DNA of 64,000 nucleotides from Alkalicoccobacillus porphyridii (GCF_007293315.1 NZ_VLXZ01000003.1:310001-374000); one strand, 5' to 3'. Positions 26,080 through 34,641 are shown, numbered from the stretch's first letter. Program-made: numbers and translations. Notes: generated by a model not told the origin, from the sequence alone.

Positions 26080-27114
26080 CTAGTTATTTTCATTAAATAC
26101 ATTATTCGACAACTTTAAAAATTGATTTAAAGAGGTATCAAGTTGAACTCTCTCTTTATCAGTATTTGCCTTCGCTAGCGCAATTTTTGTACTTCCTCGC
26201 TGTCCCGCCTCATAGATCATATACAATTTATCCTCTGAATAGATAAATGAACGTGACGCAGCACGGCCATTTTCAGGAGTTGATTCAATAGGCTGATAAA
26301 AAGATCCAAGATGAACTTCTTGATCAAAGTTCTCTCCAACATCTACAACATACTGGTTTCCAGAGCTTCCATGGACGGTAACATAATGATTCCCTTCATA
26401 AGGGAAGTAATAAGCGCCTGATAAATTACCACCTTGTCCTGTTATTGGCGAAATAAGAGGCTCTTGCTGTGTTTCCCAATTCCGACCATCATCAGACCAA
26501 GCTAAATAGATCTTACGTGTCTCTTGATTGTTTCCCATTAACATCATAATGTATTGATTGTTTTTTCCAGAAAGCTCATACTCGAATACCCTCGCATAAG
26601 AAGCCTCACTAATGTCGGAAAAATCAGATGTGTCGACCACTGTTTGTTCATAATCAAAATGAATACCATCTTCAGACGAAGCTAAACGAGTCTCAGTATT
26701 TTCTCCATGAAAATACATAAACAACTTCTCTTCCTCTGAGTTCCAAATTGGATGAGCGGATGCTACATGAGATACGCTATAATGGGGCTCCCAATTACGT
26801 TCAATAATTGGGTTATTGCTGTACTCTGTCCATGGACCTTCTATAGAATCCGCATAAGACATTGCGATGCCACCAGGACCATCATGAGGTCCATAATACA
26901 TATAATACTCTCCCAATGGCTCCTCAAAATAATCAGTAGCTCGTATGACAGAAGGGAAATCATACTCTCCAGTTGGATTATATTCCATTTCTGAAGGCTC
27001 AATAAGTGTTTTCATGTACTCAAAGTTCGGCATCTCATGAGCTTTTGCATCATTAATACCTATTATAAGTATTAACAACACAGACATTGTAATCGCTTTC
27101 AGAAATACTCTCAT
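26080..27114 (-). CDS. Secreted GH43/GH32-type five-bladed beta-propeller protein
   Basis: 344 residues. Signal peptide of about 25 residues ending NDAKA, cut before HEMPNFEY. The rest has the repeated blade pattern of GH43/GH32/GH68-fold proteins: FPSVIRATDYFEEPLGEYYM, YADSIEGPWTEYSNNPII, HVASAHPIWNSEEEKLFMYF, DGIHFDYEQTV and LYMIYEAGQRGS. Asp in FPSVIRATD and Glu in EASYARVFE are candidate catalytic positions, but I cannot assign them securely. Starts at ATG 27114 after GAGGAG. A perfect cre match lies inside codons 5-9, so CcpA likely blocks its transcription on good sugars. Confidence 0.75.
   Translation of the reverse strand: MRVFLKAITMSVLLILIIGINDAKAHEMPNFEYMKTLIEPSEMEYNPTGEYDFPSVIRATDYFEEPLGEYYMYYGPHDGPGGIAMSYADSIEGPWTEYSNNPIIERNWEPHYSVSHVASAHPIWNSEEEKLFMYFHGENTETRLASSEDGIHFDYEQTVVDTSDFSDISEASYARVFEYELSGKNNQYIMMLMGNNQETRKIYLAWSDDGRNWETQQEPLISPITGQGGNLSGAYYFPYEGNHYVTVHGSSGNQYVVDVGENFDQEVHLGSFYQPIESTPENGRAASRSFIYSEDKLYMIYEAGQRGSTKIALAKANTDKERVQLDTSLNQFLKLSNNVFNENN
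27088..27101 (-). promoter_or_regulatory. cre site within the start of the GH43-like gene
   Basis: TGTAATCGCTTTCA (written on the plus strand) matches TGWNANCGNTNWCA at every defined position. It lies 13-27 bases inside the coding region, a usual roadblock position for CcpA. Confidence 0.75.
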
Positions 27115-27241
27115 AAATACACTCCTCTCTAATTTAATTAACCATATCAATTAATGTCTACTTTTTTAATTCTCATATTTTAAGATTTAGTAGTGTTATG
27201 ATTAGATTTGGCCATACTAAGATTATTCAATCCAACTATTG

Positions 27242-27272
27242 AAAAAGCCAATCCATAAATTGCGGATTAGCC
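27242..27272 (-). terminator. Terminator of the PadR-DUF1700-lipoprotein operon
   Basis: Minus strand GCTAATCC, loop, GGATTGGC then TTTTT; eight pairs with one G-U. Confidence 0.7.
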
Positions 27273-27285
27273 CTAAATCATCCTA

Positions 27286-27858
27286 TTATTCAAACACGTT
27301 CGTCTTAATCCCCTTCTCCTCAAGAAACTTCTCTATCTTCGCCTGTTCACCTCCATTCACAATGTCAGGCGTGCTTCCTATACCTTTGAGATTATTTATG
27401 GAAATCTCTCCATCAGTTAGTTCATCTATCGTGTCATCAAACTCAATAAAGTACTGATTTAGCGTTGAGATATAGTTACTGATATGCTCTGACTCGTTCT
27501 GATAACCCTCTGGTAGAGTGTTTGTTGAAATGTATGTAGAGAAATTCTCATCGTTTTTTTGGAGTAATGAATTAATTTCCTGATAGGCTTCTTTTTCTTT
27601 CTTATCTAGCTTTCTATCTGAATCTAATATCTCTTCATATAGATATCTTGCTCTATGTAAATCTCCGCTGCTGTCCAAATAAGTTTTTAGGTTACCCTTT
27701 ATTTCAACTTCAGTAATAGAATCATTGGTTTGATTCGTCTCAAAGATTTCAATATCCTCTATATTCTTAATTTCTATACTCTCAGCTTCTACCGTTTCTG
27801 TTTGATTACAAGCGCCTAAGATCACGACGCTGAGTAATCCAAGTAGTAATTTCCTCAT
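27286..27858 (-). CDS. Lipoprotein of unknown function, 190 aa
   Basis: Signal peptide MRKLLLGLLSVVILGAC with lipobox LGAC (Cys 17), then an acidic, Asn/Thr-rich, mostly helical domain with many Glu/Lys pairs. No family recognised. One base separates it from the DUF1700 gene, so it is the third gene of the PadR operon. GGGAGAGGG precedes the ATG. Confidence 0.8.
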   Translation of the reverse strand: MRKLLLGLLSVVILGACNQTETVEAESIEIKNIEDIEIFETNQTNDSITEVEIKGNLKTYLDSSGDLHRARYLYEEILDSDRKLDKKEKEAYQEINSLLQKNDENFSTYISTNTLPEGYQNESEHISNYISTLNQYFIEFDDTIDELTDGEISINNLKGIGSTPDIVNGGEQAKIEKFLEEKGIKTNVFE

Positions 27859-27859
27859 A

Positions 27860-28432
27860 TTACCCTCTCCCTTTTAACATCGCCATATTCCATTTAAGAT
27901 GGTTGATGAATAGTTTCATAAACGCTTTTGCGATGTAATAACCAACTACTGCTAATAAAGAGCCTATCACAACCCCTTTTATAACCTCATACACCTCGTG
28001 CATGCCAATAGTGTGGAACCCATTCACAATTCCCATCACAATTAAAATGATTGGGGATGCAATCATAATAGGAACACCAATGATAAAAGCCAATATGATT
28101 GGTGAGAAAATTAGCAGCAAAAATAAGCTACCGATTACCATCATAAAATTCATTATACTTAAACCCATAATTGATAATACGGCGTTCGAAATGTTTTTGA
28201 AGCTCTTTTTGTCTTCCACCTTTTGCATGGCATAATCTGCATTTAATTCTTTTGCAATGTCTTTGGGATCGCCTAGATTCCTTGATATGTTTTCTTCACT
28301 CTCTTGTTCACTTGCACCCTCTACATAGTGCAGTGCATAATCGTCGAGAATATCTTTCTTTTCTTGGGCAGACATATACTTAAGGTTCTTTTTTAATAGG
28401 TTCAAAAACTCATCCTTGTTCATTTTGTTCAT
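27860..28432 (-). CDS. DUF1700 / HAAS-domain membrane protein
   Basis: 190 residues. N-terminal HAAS-type helical domain of about 70 residues (MNKDEFLNLLKKNLKYMS, DILDDYALHYVEG, NLGDPKDIAKEL), then about four membrane helices. DUF1700 proteins regularly follow PadR genes and are thought to be part of envelope-stress sensing. The first ATG (28432) overlaps the PadR gene by 23 bases; an ATG three codons later (28423) is possible. Confidence 0.88.
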   Translation of the reverse strand: MNKMNKDEFLNLLKKNLKYMSAQEKKDILDDYALHYVEGASEQESEENISRNLGDPKDIAKELNADYAMQKVEDKKSFKNISNAVLSIMGLSIMNFMMVIGSLFLLLIFSPIILAFIIGVPIMIASPIILIVMGIVNGFHTIGMHEVYEVIKGVVIGSLLAVVGYYIAKAFMKLFINHLKWNMAMLKGRG

Positions 28433-28739
28433 TCTCCTTGATAAAAAAGTTGATGATGTCAGTAAACTCTTTCCACTCTGACTTCAGCGCAGCAAGCTTA
28501 CACTTTCCTAAACTTGTTATGCTGTAGTACTTTCTAGAAGGACCATCCGTAGAAGCTTGAAGATACGTAGTTACGTATTCTTCGTTTACCAGCCTACGTA
28601 AGATTGGATATACAGTTCCTTCTGTAATATCCATTCGACCTGATATTTTCTTTACTAGAGAATAACCATACTCGTCATTCTGATTAATGATTAATAAAAC
28701 CACTAACTCTAAGACACCTTTTTTAAACTGAACATTCAT
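28410..28739 (-). CDS. PadR family transcriptional regulator
   Basis: 109 residues, PadR winged helix: KGVLELVVLLIINQNDEYGY, SLVKKISGRMDITEGTVYPI, LRRLVNEEYVTTYLQ and GPSRKYYSITSLGK. Likely a homodimeric repressor of its own operon (PadR - DUF1700 - lipoprotein). The promoter upstream carries an inverted repeat placed over -10 and spacer, as expected for autorepression. Confidence 0.92.
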   Translation of the reverse strand: MNVQFKKGVLELVVLLIINQNDEYGYSLVKKISGRMDITEGTVYPILRRLVNEEYVTTYLQASTDGPSRKYYSITSLGKCKLAALKSEWKEFTDIINFFIKENEQNEQG

Positions 28740-28767
28740 AAATAACCACCATTACTAATTTATGTTT

Positions 28768-28798
28768 ATAGTATAACCCCTAGTACTATGTAATGCAA
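28768..28798 (-). promoter_or_regulatory. Promoter of PadR operon with inverted repeat
   Basis: Minus strand TTGCAT at 28798-28793, 17-base spacer, TATACT at 28775-28770. ATAGTA (28768-28773) and TACTAT (28784-28789) form an inverted repeat with a ten-base centre over the -10 and spacer: a candidate PadR operator. Confidence 0.6.
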
Positions 28799-28845
28799 TG
28801 TAGTGAAGTAAAAAACTACTTGCATTTCAGATTAATAGTTACTAA

Positions 28846-28883
28846 AAAATAGAAAAATATCGCAAATGAATACTTCATTTGCG
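28846..28883 (-). terminator. Terminator of PNPOx-like gene
   Basis: Perfect 10-bp stem CGCAAATGAA / TTCATTTGCG with three-base loop, then a T-rich tail on the minus strand. Confidence 0.85.
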
Positions 28884-28893
28884 GATTTGCACG

Positions 28894-29454
28894 TTATTTC
28901 TGAACCTGTTTTCCAATCGGCGTCAGGATACCATCCATGCTATGCGTGTTTTTCTTTTTGCGATAGGCTTTTATCTCTTCATCTGATTTGTTATTTGTCC
29001 ACTGCACAAGGGTGTCACGTTCCCCCTCGTATGTGTAAAAGGGAATGCTGAAGCCACAGGAGGTTTTCACGGTGTCTATTTTTGCTCTTATAATTTGCCG
29101 CGCACCGGGTAGCATGTCAAAATGCGGTGCAAGTTCATGCCATTCAGATGTGTTAGGCAGGATCACCTCGGCTCTGCCGTAAAGGCGTAGGATCATCGGA
29201 GCCCCTTCAAAAGCCATAAACATGATAGTCATGCGGCCGTTCTCGGTTATATGAGCACTTGTTTCATTGCCGCTCCCCGTTAAATCAAGGTATGCCACTT
29301 CATTTGTAGATAAGATACGAAAGGAATCATAGCCTTTGGGAGAGATGTTGACGTTTCCTTCCTCGCTTAATGGGGCTGAGCCAACAAAGAAGACCCGTTG
29401 CCTGGTTATAAATGCTTCATGAGCTGGTAGGATAGATTCATATGTTTTTGCCAT
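28894..29454 (-). CDS. Pyridoxamine 5'-phosphate oxidase-like flavin/heme-binding protein
   Basis: 186 residues with the split-barrel PNPOx fold: QRVFFVGSAPLSEEGNVNIS at about residues 19-38, then EVAYLDLTGSGNETSAHI and RMTIMFMAFEG. C-terminal part holds FSIPFYTYEGERDTLVQW. The family binds FMN, F420 or heme; the reaction here is unknown. AAGGAGG lies seven bases before the ATG. Divergent from the LysR gene at 29586, which likely controls it. Confidence 0.85.
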   Translation of the reverse strand: MAKTYESILPAHEAFITRQRVFFVGSAPLSEEGNVNISPKGYDSFRILSTNEVAYLDLTGSGNETSAHITENGRMTIMFMAFEGAPMILRLYGRAEVILPNTSEWHELAPHFDMLPGARQIIRAKIDTVKTSCGFSIPFYTYEGERDTLVQWTNNKSDEEIKAYRKKKNTHSMDGILTPIGKQVQK

Positions 29455-29585
29455 TAGAATGCCTCCTTGTAAATGCCTTTTATTTGTAACTATACGTTTA
29501 GTGTATGATAGACATATAGATAAAAATAATATATATATTTTAATTATTCATAACTTTTATTTATGTATTAGGAGGCAGGCATTCT

Positions 29586-30473
29586 ATGAATCTGCATGGC
29601 TTACGGTTGTTTTACCATGTTGTCCAGGAAGGAAGTATCACAAGAGCTGCCGAGGTGCTTCACATTAGTCAGCCGGCTGTTTCAAGTCAACTAAAGGTCT
29701 TTGAAGCGGAAATGGGTGTCTCCTTATTTACTAAAGAGGGGAGAAAGCTGCAGGTCACTCCTTTTGGTATGAAGTTAGCAGAGAAATCAAAAACGTTATT
29801 TGCTGTTGAGCACCATATCGAATCATTTATTGATGATTACCATCATGCCAGAACCGGCCATATACATATTGCCGCTACCTATTTACCAGCCAACTTTATG
29901 CTTCCAAAGTGGGCTGGTGCGTTTAAAGCGAAGTTTCCAGAAGTTGATTTAACCATTGAAACAAGTAATTCGAACGATGCCTTTTTACAGCTAGCTGAGT
30001 ATAAAGCTGATATTGCCATGTATGCTGGCAGTCCGGAACAACGTCCAGAGCAAATTATTTGGGATGAGATGTTTGAGGATGACTTGTGGTTTGTCGTCTC
30101 TCCATCGCATCGCTTAGCAAACAAAACAGTTTCCTTAGATGAGGTGGCTGCCGAACCCTTTGTCATGCGGGAAGAAGGCAGCTCTACAAGAAGCCGCTTA
30201 TATGCCATCTGCCAAGCAAATGAAGTGAGACCACCGCAAATCGCCTTGCAGTTTACCGGATTACATGAAGCTCTTTCAGCTGTGATGGCTGGCTTTGGCG
30301 TCAACTTTGTCTCTTCCTTTGCTGCAAAGGAATACGCCTCACGCGGTCGATTAGCAAGAGTATTCGTGCCGGGTATATCCGCCATCAATAAAATTGCCAT
30401 TTGCACAAGAAAAAATGAGCCGCAAAGCGAGCTTGTGGAAGCTTTTATTGAGCATTGTAAAGAAATCAAATAA
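29586..30473 (+). CDS. LysR family transcriptional regulator
   Basis: 295 residues. N-terminal HTH: MNLHGLRLFYHVVQEGSITR, AAEVLHISQPAVSSQLKVFE, AEMGVSLFTKEGRKLQVTP. C-terminal periplasmic-binding-like effector domain from about residue 88. Divergent from the PNPOx-like gene; the 131-base AT-rich gap between them is the likely control region. Sixteen bases separate it from the next gene. Confidence 0.92.
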   Translation: MNLHGLRLFYHVVQEGSITRAAEVLHISQPAVSSQLKVFEAEMGVSLFTKEGRKLQVTPFGMKLAEKSKTLFAVEHHIESFIDDYHHARTGHIHIAATYLPANFMLPKWAGAFKAKFPEVDLTIETSNSNDAFLQLAEYKADIAMYAGSPEQRPEQIIWDEMFEDDLWFVVSPSHRLANKTVSLDEVAAEPFVMREEGSSTRSRLYAICQANEVRPPQIALQFTGLHEALSAVMAGFGVNFVSSFAAKEYASRGRLARVFVPGISAINKIAICTRKNEPQSELVEAFIEHCKEIK

Positions 30474-30489
30474 GGGGAGGTGCTTTGGA

Positions 30490-31029
30490 GTGAGCTTACA
30501 AACAGAGAATATCTATCCCAACTGTCCAATTACTATTAGAACAATTCAGTTAGGCGTCCTAACAAAATTAAAGCTTATCGAGAAGTTCCGACAACACTCT
30601 ATATTACTAAATGAGGCTGGAGAGAAATTATTTGCTAGTGATCTATTTACGACCTCTGAAACTAATTATCTTTTAACGACGGTTGAATTATCTGTTGGTG
30701 ACCTTGGTCTCTATGAGGGAGCAACAACCGATCAGTTATTTAAGAGAGCAAAAGATCTTAACTTGAGTTTGGGTCCCCTAGAGCTCGGTCCACTTCTTAG
30801 GCTTCAGTATCTTGATCAGCCTGAAGGATTTTTAGGAAAACCTATACGGCAAAATCAAGCTCCATTCGGCTCAATCACAATCTCATCAGAGATTCTGTCT
30901 GAGAACGATGATTTCCCTAAAGGCTTTTATATTAGAAAAATAGACGGAGCGTTATGGTTACGTGGATACCGTGCGGATCAGCTCCATGTTTGGCAAGCGG
31001 ATGATCAGTTTGTCTTTTGCCGATCATAA
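30490..31029 (+). CDS. Hypothetical protein, 179 aa
   Basis: Not recognised. Soluble protein with an N-terminal helical half (TIRTIQLGVLTKLKLIEKF ... NEAGEKLFASDLF) and a C-terminal part rich in beta strands (FGSITISSEILS, GFYIRKIDGALWLRGYRADQ). GTG at 30490 is chosen because GGGGAGG lies nine bases upstream; the longer frame would overlap the LysR gene. Probably co-transcribed with the LysR gene. Confidence 0.7.
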   Translation: MSLQTENIYPNCPITIRTIQLGVLTKLKLIEKFRQHSILLNEAGEKLFASDLFTTSETNYLLTTVELSVGDLGLYEGATTDQLFKRAKDLNLSLGPLELGPLLRLQYLDQPEGFLGKPIRQNQAPFGSITISSEILSENDDFPKGFYIRKIDGALWLRGYRADQLHVWQADDQFVFCRS

Positions 31030-31086
31030 TCTCACATCGGCGGTATATAAATATTCAAGAACACGGGAACCGTCATAATGCCGATA

Positions 31087-31511
31087 TTAACTAAGAAATG
31101 TGAAAATATCGCCCACCTTAAACTTCCTGTCGTAAAATAAATGATAGACCGGGACGATCCCGAGTATAGTCAGATTGATAATTACGTGATAATGATTATT
31201 TGCTATTGAAAATACGCCCCACGTGAATGGATGACTCAGCACAAAAAAGAGTGCAGAGTAGCACACACTTATCCATTTTGGAAACCATTCAATAGCTGCA
31301 TCGAGTAAAAGCCCTCGCCAATAAAGCTCTTCAAACCAGGGATTAACGAGAGCAAACGCTAGCCAAAGATTGATAATTAAGATTAAATCAAATAAGTGAT
31401 AGTTAAAAACCAAGATGAGCATCGGGAACAAACCGAATATGAATGCAAGACTGATCGATAGTTTGGAGGGTTTCGATTTCTTGACCCAGCTTGTGATTTT
31501 TTAAAGTACAT
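31087..31511 (-). pseudogene. Decayed CPBP family membrane protease gene
   Basis: The frame from 31431 down encodes a CPBP core: WFEELYWRGLLLDA (EExxxR), FFVLSHPFTWG (FxxxH), then two more membrane helices. Upstream, the matching sequence KKSKPSKLSISLAFIFGLFP lies in another frame and connects only to a start (ATG 31511, MYFKK) through a six-T run (plus strand) near 31497-31502, so one base has been gained or lost. The usual N-terminal membrane helices are also absent, and the region before 31511 is the terminator of the neighbouring operon. Hence a truncated, frameshifted relic. Confidence 0.65.
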
Positions 31512-31535
31512 GATACTTATAAAAAGAACTGTCCA

Positions 31536-31567
31536 ATAAAAAAGCCCAGACCAAATCCATGGTCTGG
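31536..31567 (-). terminator. Terminator of the carnitine operon
   Basis: Minus strand CCAGACC, eight-base loop, GGTCTGG then GCTTTTTT. Lies 14 bases after the thioesterase stop. Confidence 0.85.
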
Positions 31568-31580
31568 ACTCCTTCATCAC

Positions 31581-32060
31581 TTATCTCTTCCTCCGAATTC
31601 CCATCGGCTGATTTGCAACTTCTGGCCATTCGTCTTTTTCAAGAAGTGGAAGCTTTGATATTTCCGTCTGAACCTCCGCTGGGAATGGGGCTGGACGACC
31701 GATACTCTGGTCCATGCCCATAACCATTTGTTCGCTTGTCGCAACGGTATTCCCTTGGTCATCTTTCATGACAAACCAAAGGTGCATGCGTTTTGGGTCA
31801 ACATCAAGTAGTTTCATAGCAACATGGAGTGTTTGTCCTTGATGCACTTCTGATACATATTTGATGTGAGCTTCAAGCGTAAAAATGGTGTATTCAAGCT
31901 TTGCTATTCCTGTTGCGTCCAAGCCGATGTGAGCCATGAGAGCATCTAAGGATAGGCTAAATACTTTTGCATAGGCAGCGTCATTCATATGGCCATTATA
32001 ATCGACCCAAGCCTCTTGGACGTTGCCTGTCCACACGTCTACCTCTTTTACGTTACTCAT
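31581..32060 (-). CDS. Acyl-CoA thioesterase of carnitine degradation (betainyl-CoA thioesterase type)
   Basis: 159 residues, hot-dog fold of the 4HBT type: WVDYNGHMNDAAYAKVFSLS carries the conserved D-x-x-G-H-x-N motif (about residues 19-25), then TIFTLEAHIKYVSEVHQGQT and MHLWFVMKDDQGNTVATSEQ. In carnitine catabolism such an enzyme releases glycine betaine from betainyl-CoA. Its ATG (32060) overlaps the end of the dehydrogenase gene by eight bases (ATGAGTAA); in some bacteria these two proteins are fused. Role is inferred from the operon. Confidence 0.85.
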   Translation of the reverse strand: MSNVKEVDVWTGNVQEAWVDYNGHMNDAAYAKVFSLSLDALMAHIGLDATGIAKLEYTIFTLEAHIKYVSEVHQGQTLHVAMKLLDVDPKRMHLWFVMKDDQGNTVATSEQMVMGMDQSIGRPAPFPAEVQTEISKLPLLEKDEWPEVANQPMGIRRKR

Positions 32061-33018
32061 GGTGGCGCACCTCTTTCTCCGAGGGCCAGAACCCTTCTTC
32101 ATCAAGGAGCTGCATCAGTTTTATCAAAAAGCGATCTCGACGTTGTTCCAGCTCTTGAACGTTGCTATCACCACTTTGGATGGCGGTACCTTCAATGACC
32201 TTGCCTCTTAATTCTTCGGTGAGTTCAGGGGCAACCAGTCTGGTCCATGGAAGCTTGAGGGCTGGGCCGAATTGCTCAAGCATATGCGCCATGCCTTTTT
32301 CTCCGCCAGCGAGATGTAGTGTTAAGAAAGGTCCCATGAGTGCCCAACGCAGCCCTGGTCCGTAGACAATTGCATTATCTACTTCTTCCGTTGTCGCTAC
32401 ACCATCATTGACGATATGAAGAGCCTCGCGCCAGATCGCCTCCATTAATCGATCCCCAATGTGTCCGTCAATTTCACCAGACATGACAAGGGGTTTCATG
32501 TTCATTTGATCATAAATCACTCGTGCATCCTCTAATACGGAGCGATCTGTTTTTTTCCCAGCAGCCAGTTCCACAAGTGGAATAAGATACACGGGATTAA
32601 AAGGGTGTGCGACAATCACTCGTTCTGGATGGTGAGCACAGTTTTCCTGCAGGACAGATGGCATATAGCCAGATGTGCTAGATGCGATAATAGCTGTAGC
32701 AGGTGCATACTCATCCACCTGAGAGAGCACTTGTTTTTTTAAATCCTCTCGTTCAGGTACATTTTCCTGAACAAGATCCGCGTCCTGAACAGCCTCTTCC
32801 AATGTTTCTACAAATGTCAGGTTATCAATCGAGGCATGTTCGGTCATGCCATAGTTCGTTAAGCTTTCCCACACATCATTCAGATATTTTTTTGTCTTTT
32901 CTTCTGCACTAGGAGCAGGATCAAACGCGCGAACCTTGTGTCCGTTAGCAAGGAAACGAGCAATCCACCCGTTTCCGATCACTCCAGTGCCTATAACCGC
33001 CATTGTTTTTTGTGTCAT
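32053..33018 (-). CDS. lcdH: L-carnitine 3-dehydrogenase
   Basis: 321 residues of the 3-hydroxyacyl-CoA dehydrogenase family. N-terminal NAD fold AVIGTGVIGNGWIARFLANG with GTGVIG loop and acidic FDPAP after beta-2; SSTSGYMPS; catalytic-region HPFNPVYLIPLVELAAG with the active His at about residue 140; GHIGDRLMEAIWREALHI. This form, with no CoA-type C-terminal extension, is typical of carnitine dehydrogenase, which makes 3-dehydrocarnitine. Context supports it: BKACE enzyme upstream (16-base gap), thioesterase downstream. Confidence 0.85.
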   Translation of the reverse strand: MTQKTMAVIGTGVIGNGWIARFLANGHKVRAFDPAPSAEEKTKKYLNDVWESLTNYGMTEHASIDNLTFVETLEEAVQDADLVQENVPEREDLKKQVLSQVDEYAPATAIIASSTSGYMPSVLQENCAHHPERVIVAHPFNPVYLIPLVELAAGKKTDRSVLEDARVIYDQMNMKPLVMSGEIDGHIGDRLMEAIWREALHIVNDGVATTEEVDNAIVYGPGLRWALMGPFLTLHLAGGEKGMAHMLEQFGPALKLPWTRLVAPELTEELRGKVIEGTAIQSGDSNVQELEQRRDRFLIKLMQLLDEEGFWPSEKEVRHHE

Positions 33019-33034
33019 AATCTTAGACCTCTTT

Positions 33035-33919
33035 CTATTGATTAAACCTTTTAAGATTCAGAGCTTCGCGTGCTTCTTGAGGTGTCATTGGCTCGAGGTT
33101 GATCTCCTTTAGGACGTCTACAGCCTTATCGACTAACTGAGCATTGGTTCCAAGGACGCCTTTTTCAAGGTAAAGATTATCCTCTAAGCCCACACGAACA
33201 TTTCCGCCAAGCTTTGCTGCTTCAGCTACAATCGGCAGCTGCAACCTGCCAATGCCAAACGCTGACCATGAAGATCCCTCTACAATTCGATTTTGCATAT
33301 ACGCAATGGTTTCAGCATCTGCTGCCGCGCCCCAAGGAATGCCTAAGCAGAATTGGTACATCGGATTCCCGTCAATTAATCCTTCACTAATCAATTGATT
33401 GGCTAATCGAATCTGGCCGGTATCAAATACCTCCAACTCCGGTTTAACTCCGCTCTCTTGAATGAGCTTTGCATGCTCACGTAACCAGTTTGCTGGGCCA
33501 AGATAGATTTGGTCACCGAAGTTTAAGCTTCCACAGTCCAATGTACAAATTTCCGGAAGCAATGCCCCTACAGGCTCATGCCTCTCTGAAGGTGTTTGGA
33601 TATCACTACCCGCTCCCGCTTGATATGGGTTTTCAGGATCTGGGATAAAATCTCCCCCGCCTCCAGCCGTGATATTTAGAATGACATCTGTTTCATGCTC
33701 ACGAATACGTTCCACTACTTCACGGAATAAGGCAAGATCATGACTGAGCTGCCCCGTCTGTGGATCACGTACGTGAATATGGGCGATGGCTGCCCCTGCC
33801 TTTGCTGATTCAATCGCCGCTTCTGCAATTTCCTTCGGTGTTACCGGTACATGTGAGCTTTTTTCCGTTGTGTCTCCAGCCCCTGTGACCGCCGCTGTAA
33901 TGATTCTTTTATTATTCAT
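33035..33919 (-). CDS. 3-dehydrocarnitine cleavage enzyme (BKACE family)
   Basis: 294 residues of the beta-keto acid cleavage enzyme family (PF05853). Zinc ligands H47 and H49 in AIAHIHVRDPQTGQLSHD and E246 in NVRVGLEDNLYLEKG are present. The family condenses a beta-keto acid with acetyl-CoA and releases acetoacetate; with dehydrocarnitine this gives betainyl-CoA. With the neighbouring dehydrogenase and thioesterase the operon would turn carnitine into glycine betaine plus acetoacetate. Overlaps the upstream hypothetical gene by four bases. Confidence 0.88.
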   Translation of the reverse strand: MNNKRIITAAVTGAGDTTEKSSHVPVTPKEIAEAAIESAKAGAAIAHIHVRDPQTGQLSHDLALFREVVERIREHETDVILNITAGGGGDFIPDPENPYQAGAGSDIQTPSERHEPVGALLPEICTLDCGSLNFGDQIYLGPANWLREHAKLIQESGVKPELEVFDTGQIRLANQLISEGLIDGNPMYQFCLGIPWGAAADAETIAYMQNRIVEGSSWSAFGIGRLQLPIVAEAAKLGGNVRVGLEDNLYLEKGVLGTNAQLVDKAVDVLKEINLEPMTPQEAREALNLKRFNQ

Positions 33920-34341
33920 GAATGTATGCCTCCCTGATTATGTTTCAACGTAGTTTCTTTAAACGGCAGAATGGTAAAAATCTCCCCGCTCTCAAAAAAT
34001 TCTACTAACCTCTCAACCCAATGGTAATAAGCAACCCAATCGTCTAGCTCCTTGTTAAGTGAGTGGATTCTATTCTGCACTTCAATAGAAGGCTCCCCTT
34101 CAATAGACTCCTCGAGCCCGTTAATACGCTCTCGCAACCTTCGTTCGAGCATACTATTTTCTTTAGATACTTCCTTCCAATTAGAAGTTAGAACAGAAAT
34201 AAATGCATGAATATGGTCTTCTTCATCTATCTCTAATAACTTCATCGATTTCAGTTTTGCCCCAGATGGTCCTAGAGGCTCCATCTCGTTCTCTACTTGC
34301 TTTAGCTTTGCTACTAATTGTTCATTTGATATCGAGTTCAA
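33916..34341 (-). CDS. Hypothetical helical protein heading the carnitine operon, 141 aa
   Basis: Not recognised. Charged, helical protein with a likely coiled-coil (LERRLRERINGLEESIEGEP and VQNRIHSLNKELDDW, about residues 70-110). TTG at 34341 is chosen because AGGAG lies seven bases upstream; the ATG at 34371 lies before that site. Stop overlaps the BKACE start by four bases (ATGA), so the protein is made together with the carnitine enzymes. It has no DNA-binding motif I can see. It could be a partner or a stability factor; that is a guess. Confidence 0.7.
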   Translation of the reverse strand: MNSISNEQLVAKLKQVENEMEPLGPSGAKLKSMKLLEIDEEDHIHAFISVLTSNWKEVSKENSMLERRLRERINGLEESIEGEPSIEVQNRIHSLNKELDDWVAYYHWVERLVEFFESGEIFTILPFKETTLKHNQGGIHS

Positions 34342-34551
34342 ACAAGATCTCCTCTCACTATTGCAACCCATAAAAAATACATGCAGTTTGTAAAGTTATT
34401 ATTGCACGAATTTTATCAAATAGTTATCTTTTTTTCAACCGAAACCATGTGCTCAGCTAGATATGTAGAAAAATTTCCACCAATCGTTTCTGAGGATTAC
34501 TAGAAGTAGCTATAAGAGTGACAATGTTCACCTCTGGTCTGCTCACAGAAA

Positions 34552-34608
34552 TGGTAACGATTTCAATTGACAAAGTTTTCAGTTACAAATATACTGAAAG
34601 CGCTTTAT
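34552..34608 (+). promoter_or_regulatory. TRAP operon promoter with two cre-like sites
   Basis: Strong sigma-A promoter TTGACA (34567-34572), 17 bases, TATACT (34590-34595). TGGTAACGATTTCA (34552-34565) matches the CcpA consensus but for one base, just upstream of -35. TGAAAGCGCTTTAT (34595-34608) covers the start of transcription and is the same 14-mer as at 23470. Confidence 0.75.
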
Positions 34609-34641
34609 AAAATGTAAAATTGTGAAAAAAGGAGGAGTTTG

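Noticed and set aside
31383-31580. 65-codon frame starting in front of the CPBP relic
   Set aside because: Its first codons are the terminator of the carnitine operon, and after about 25 codons it leaves the CPBP frame.
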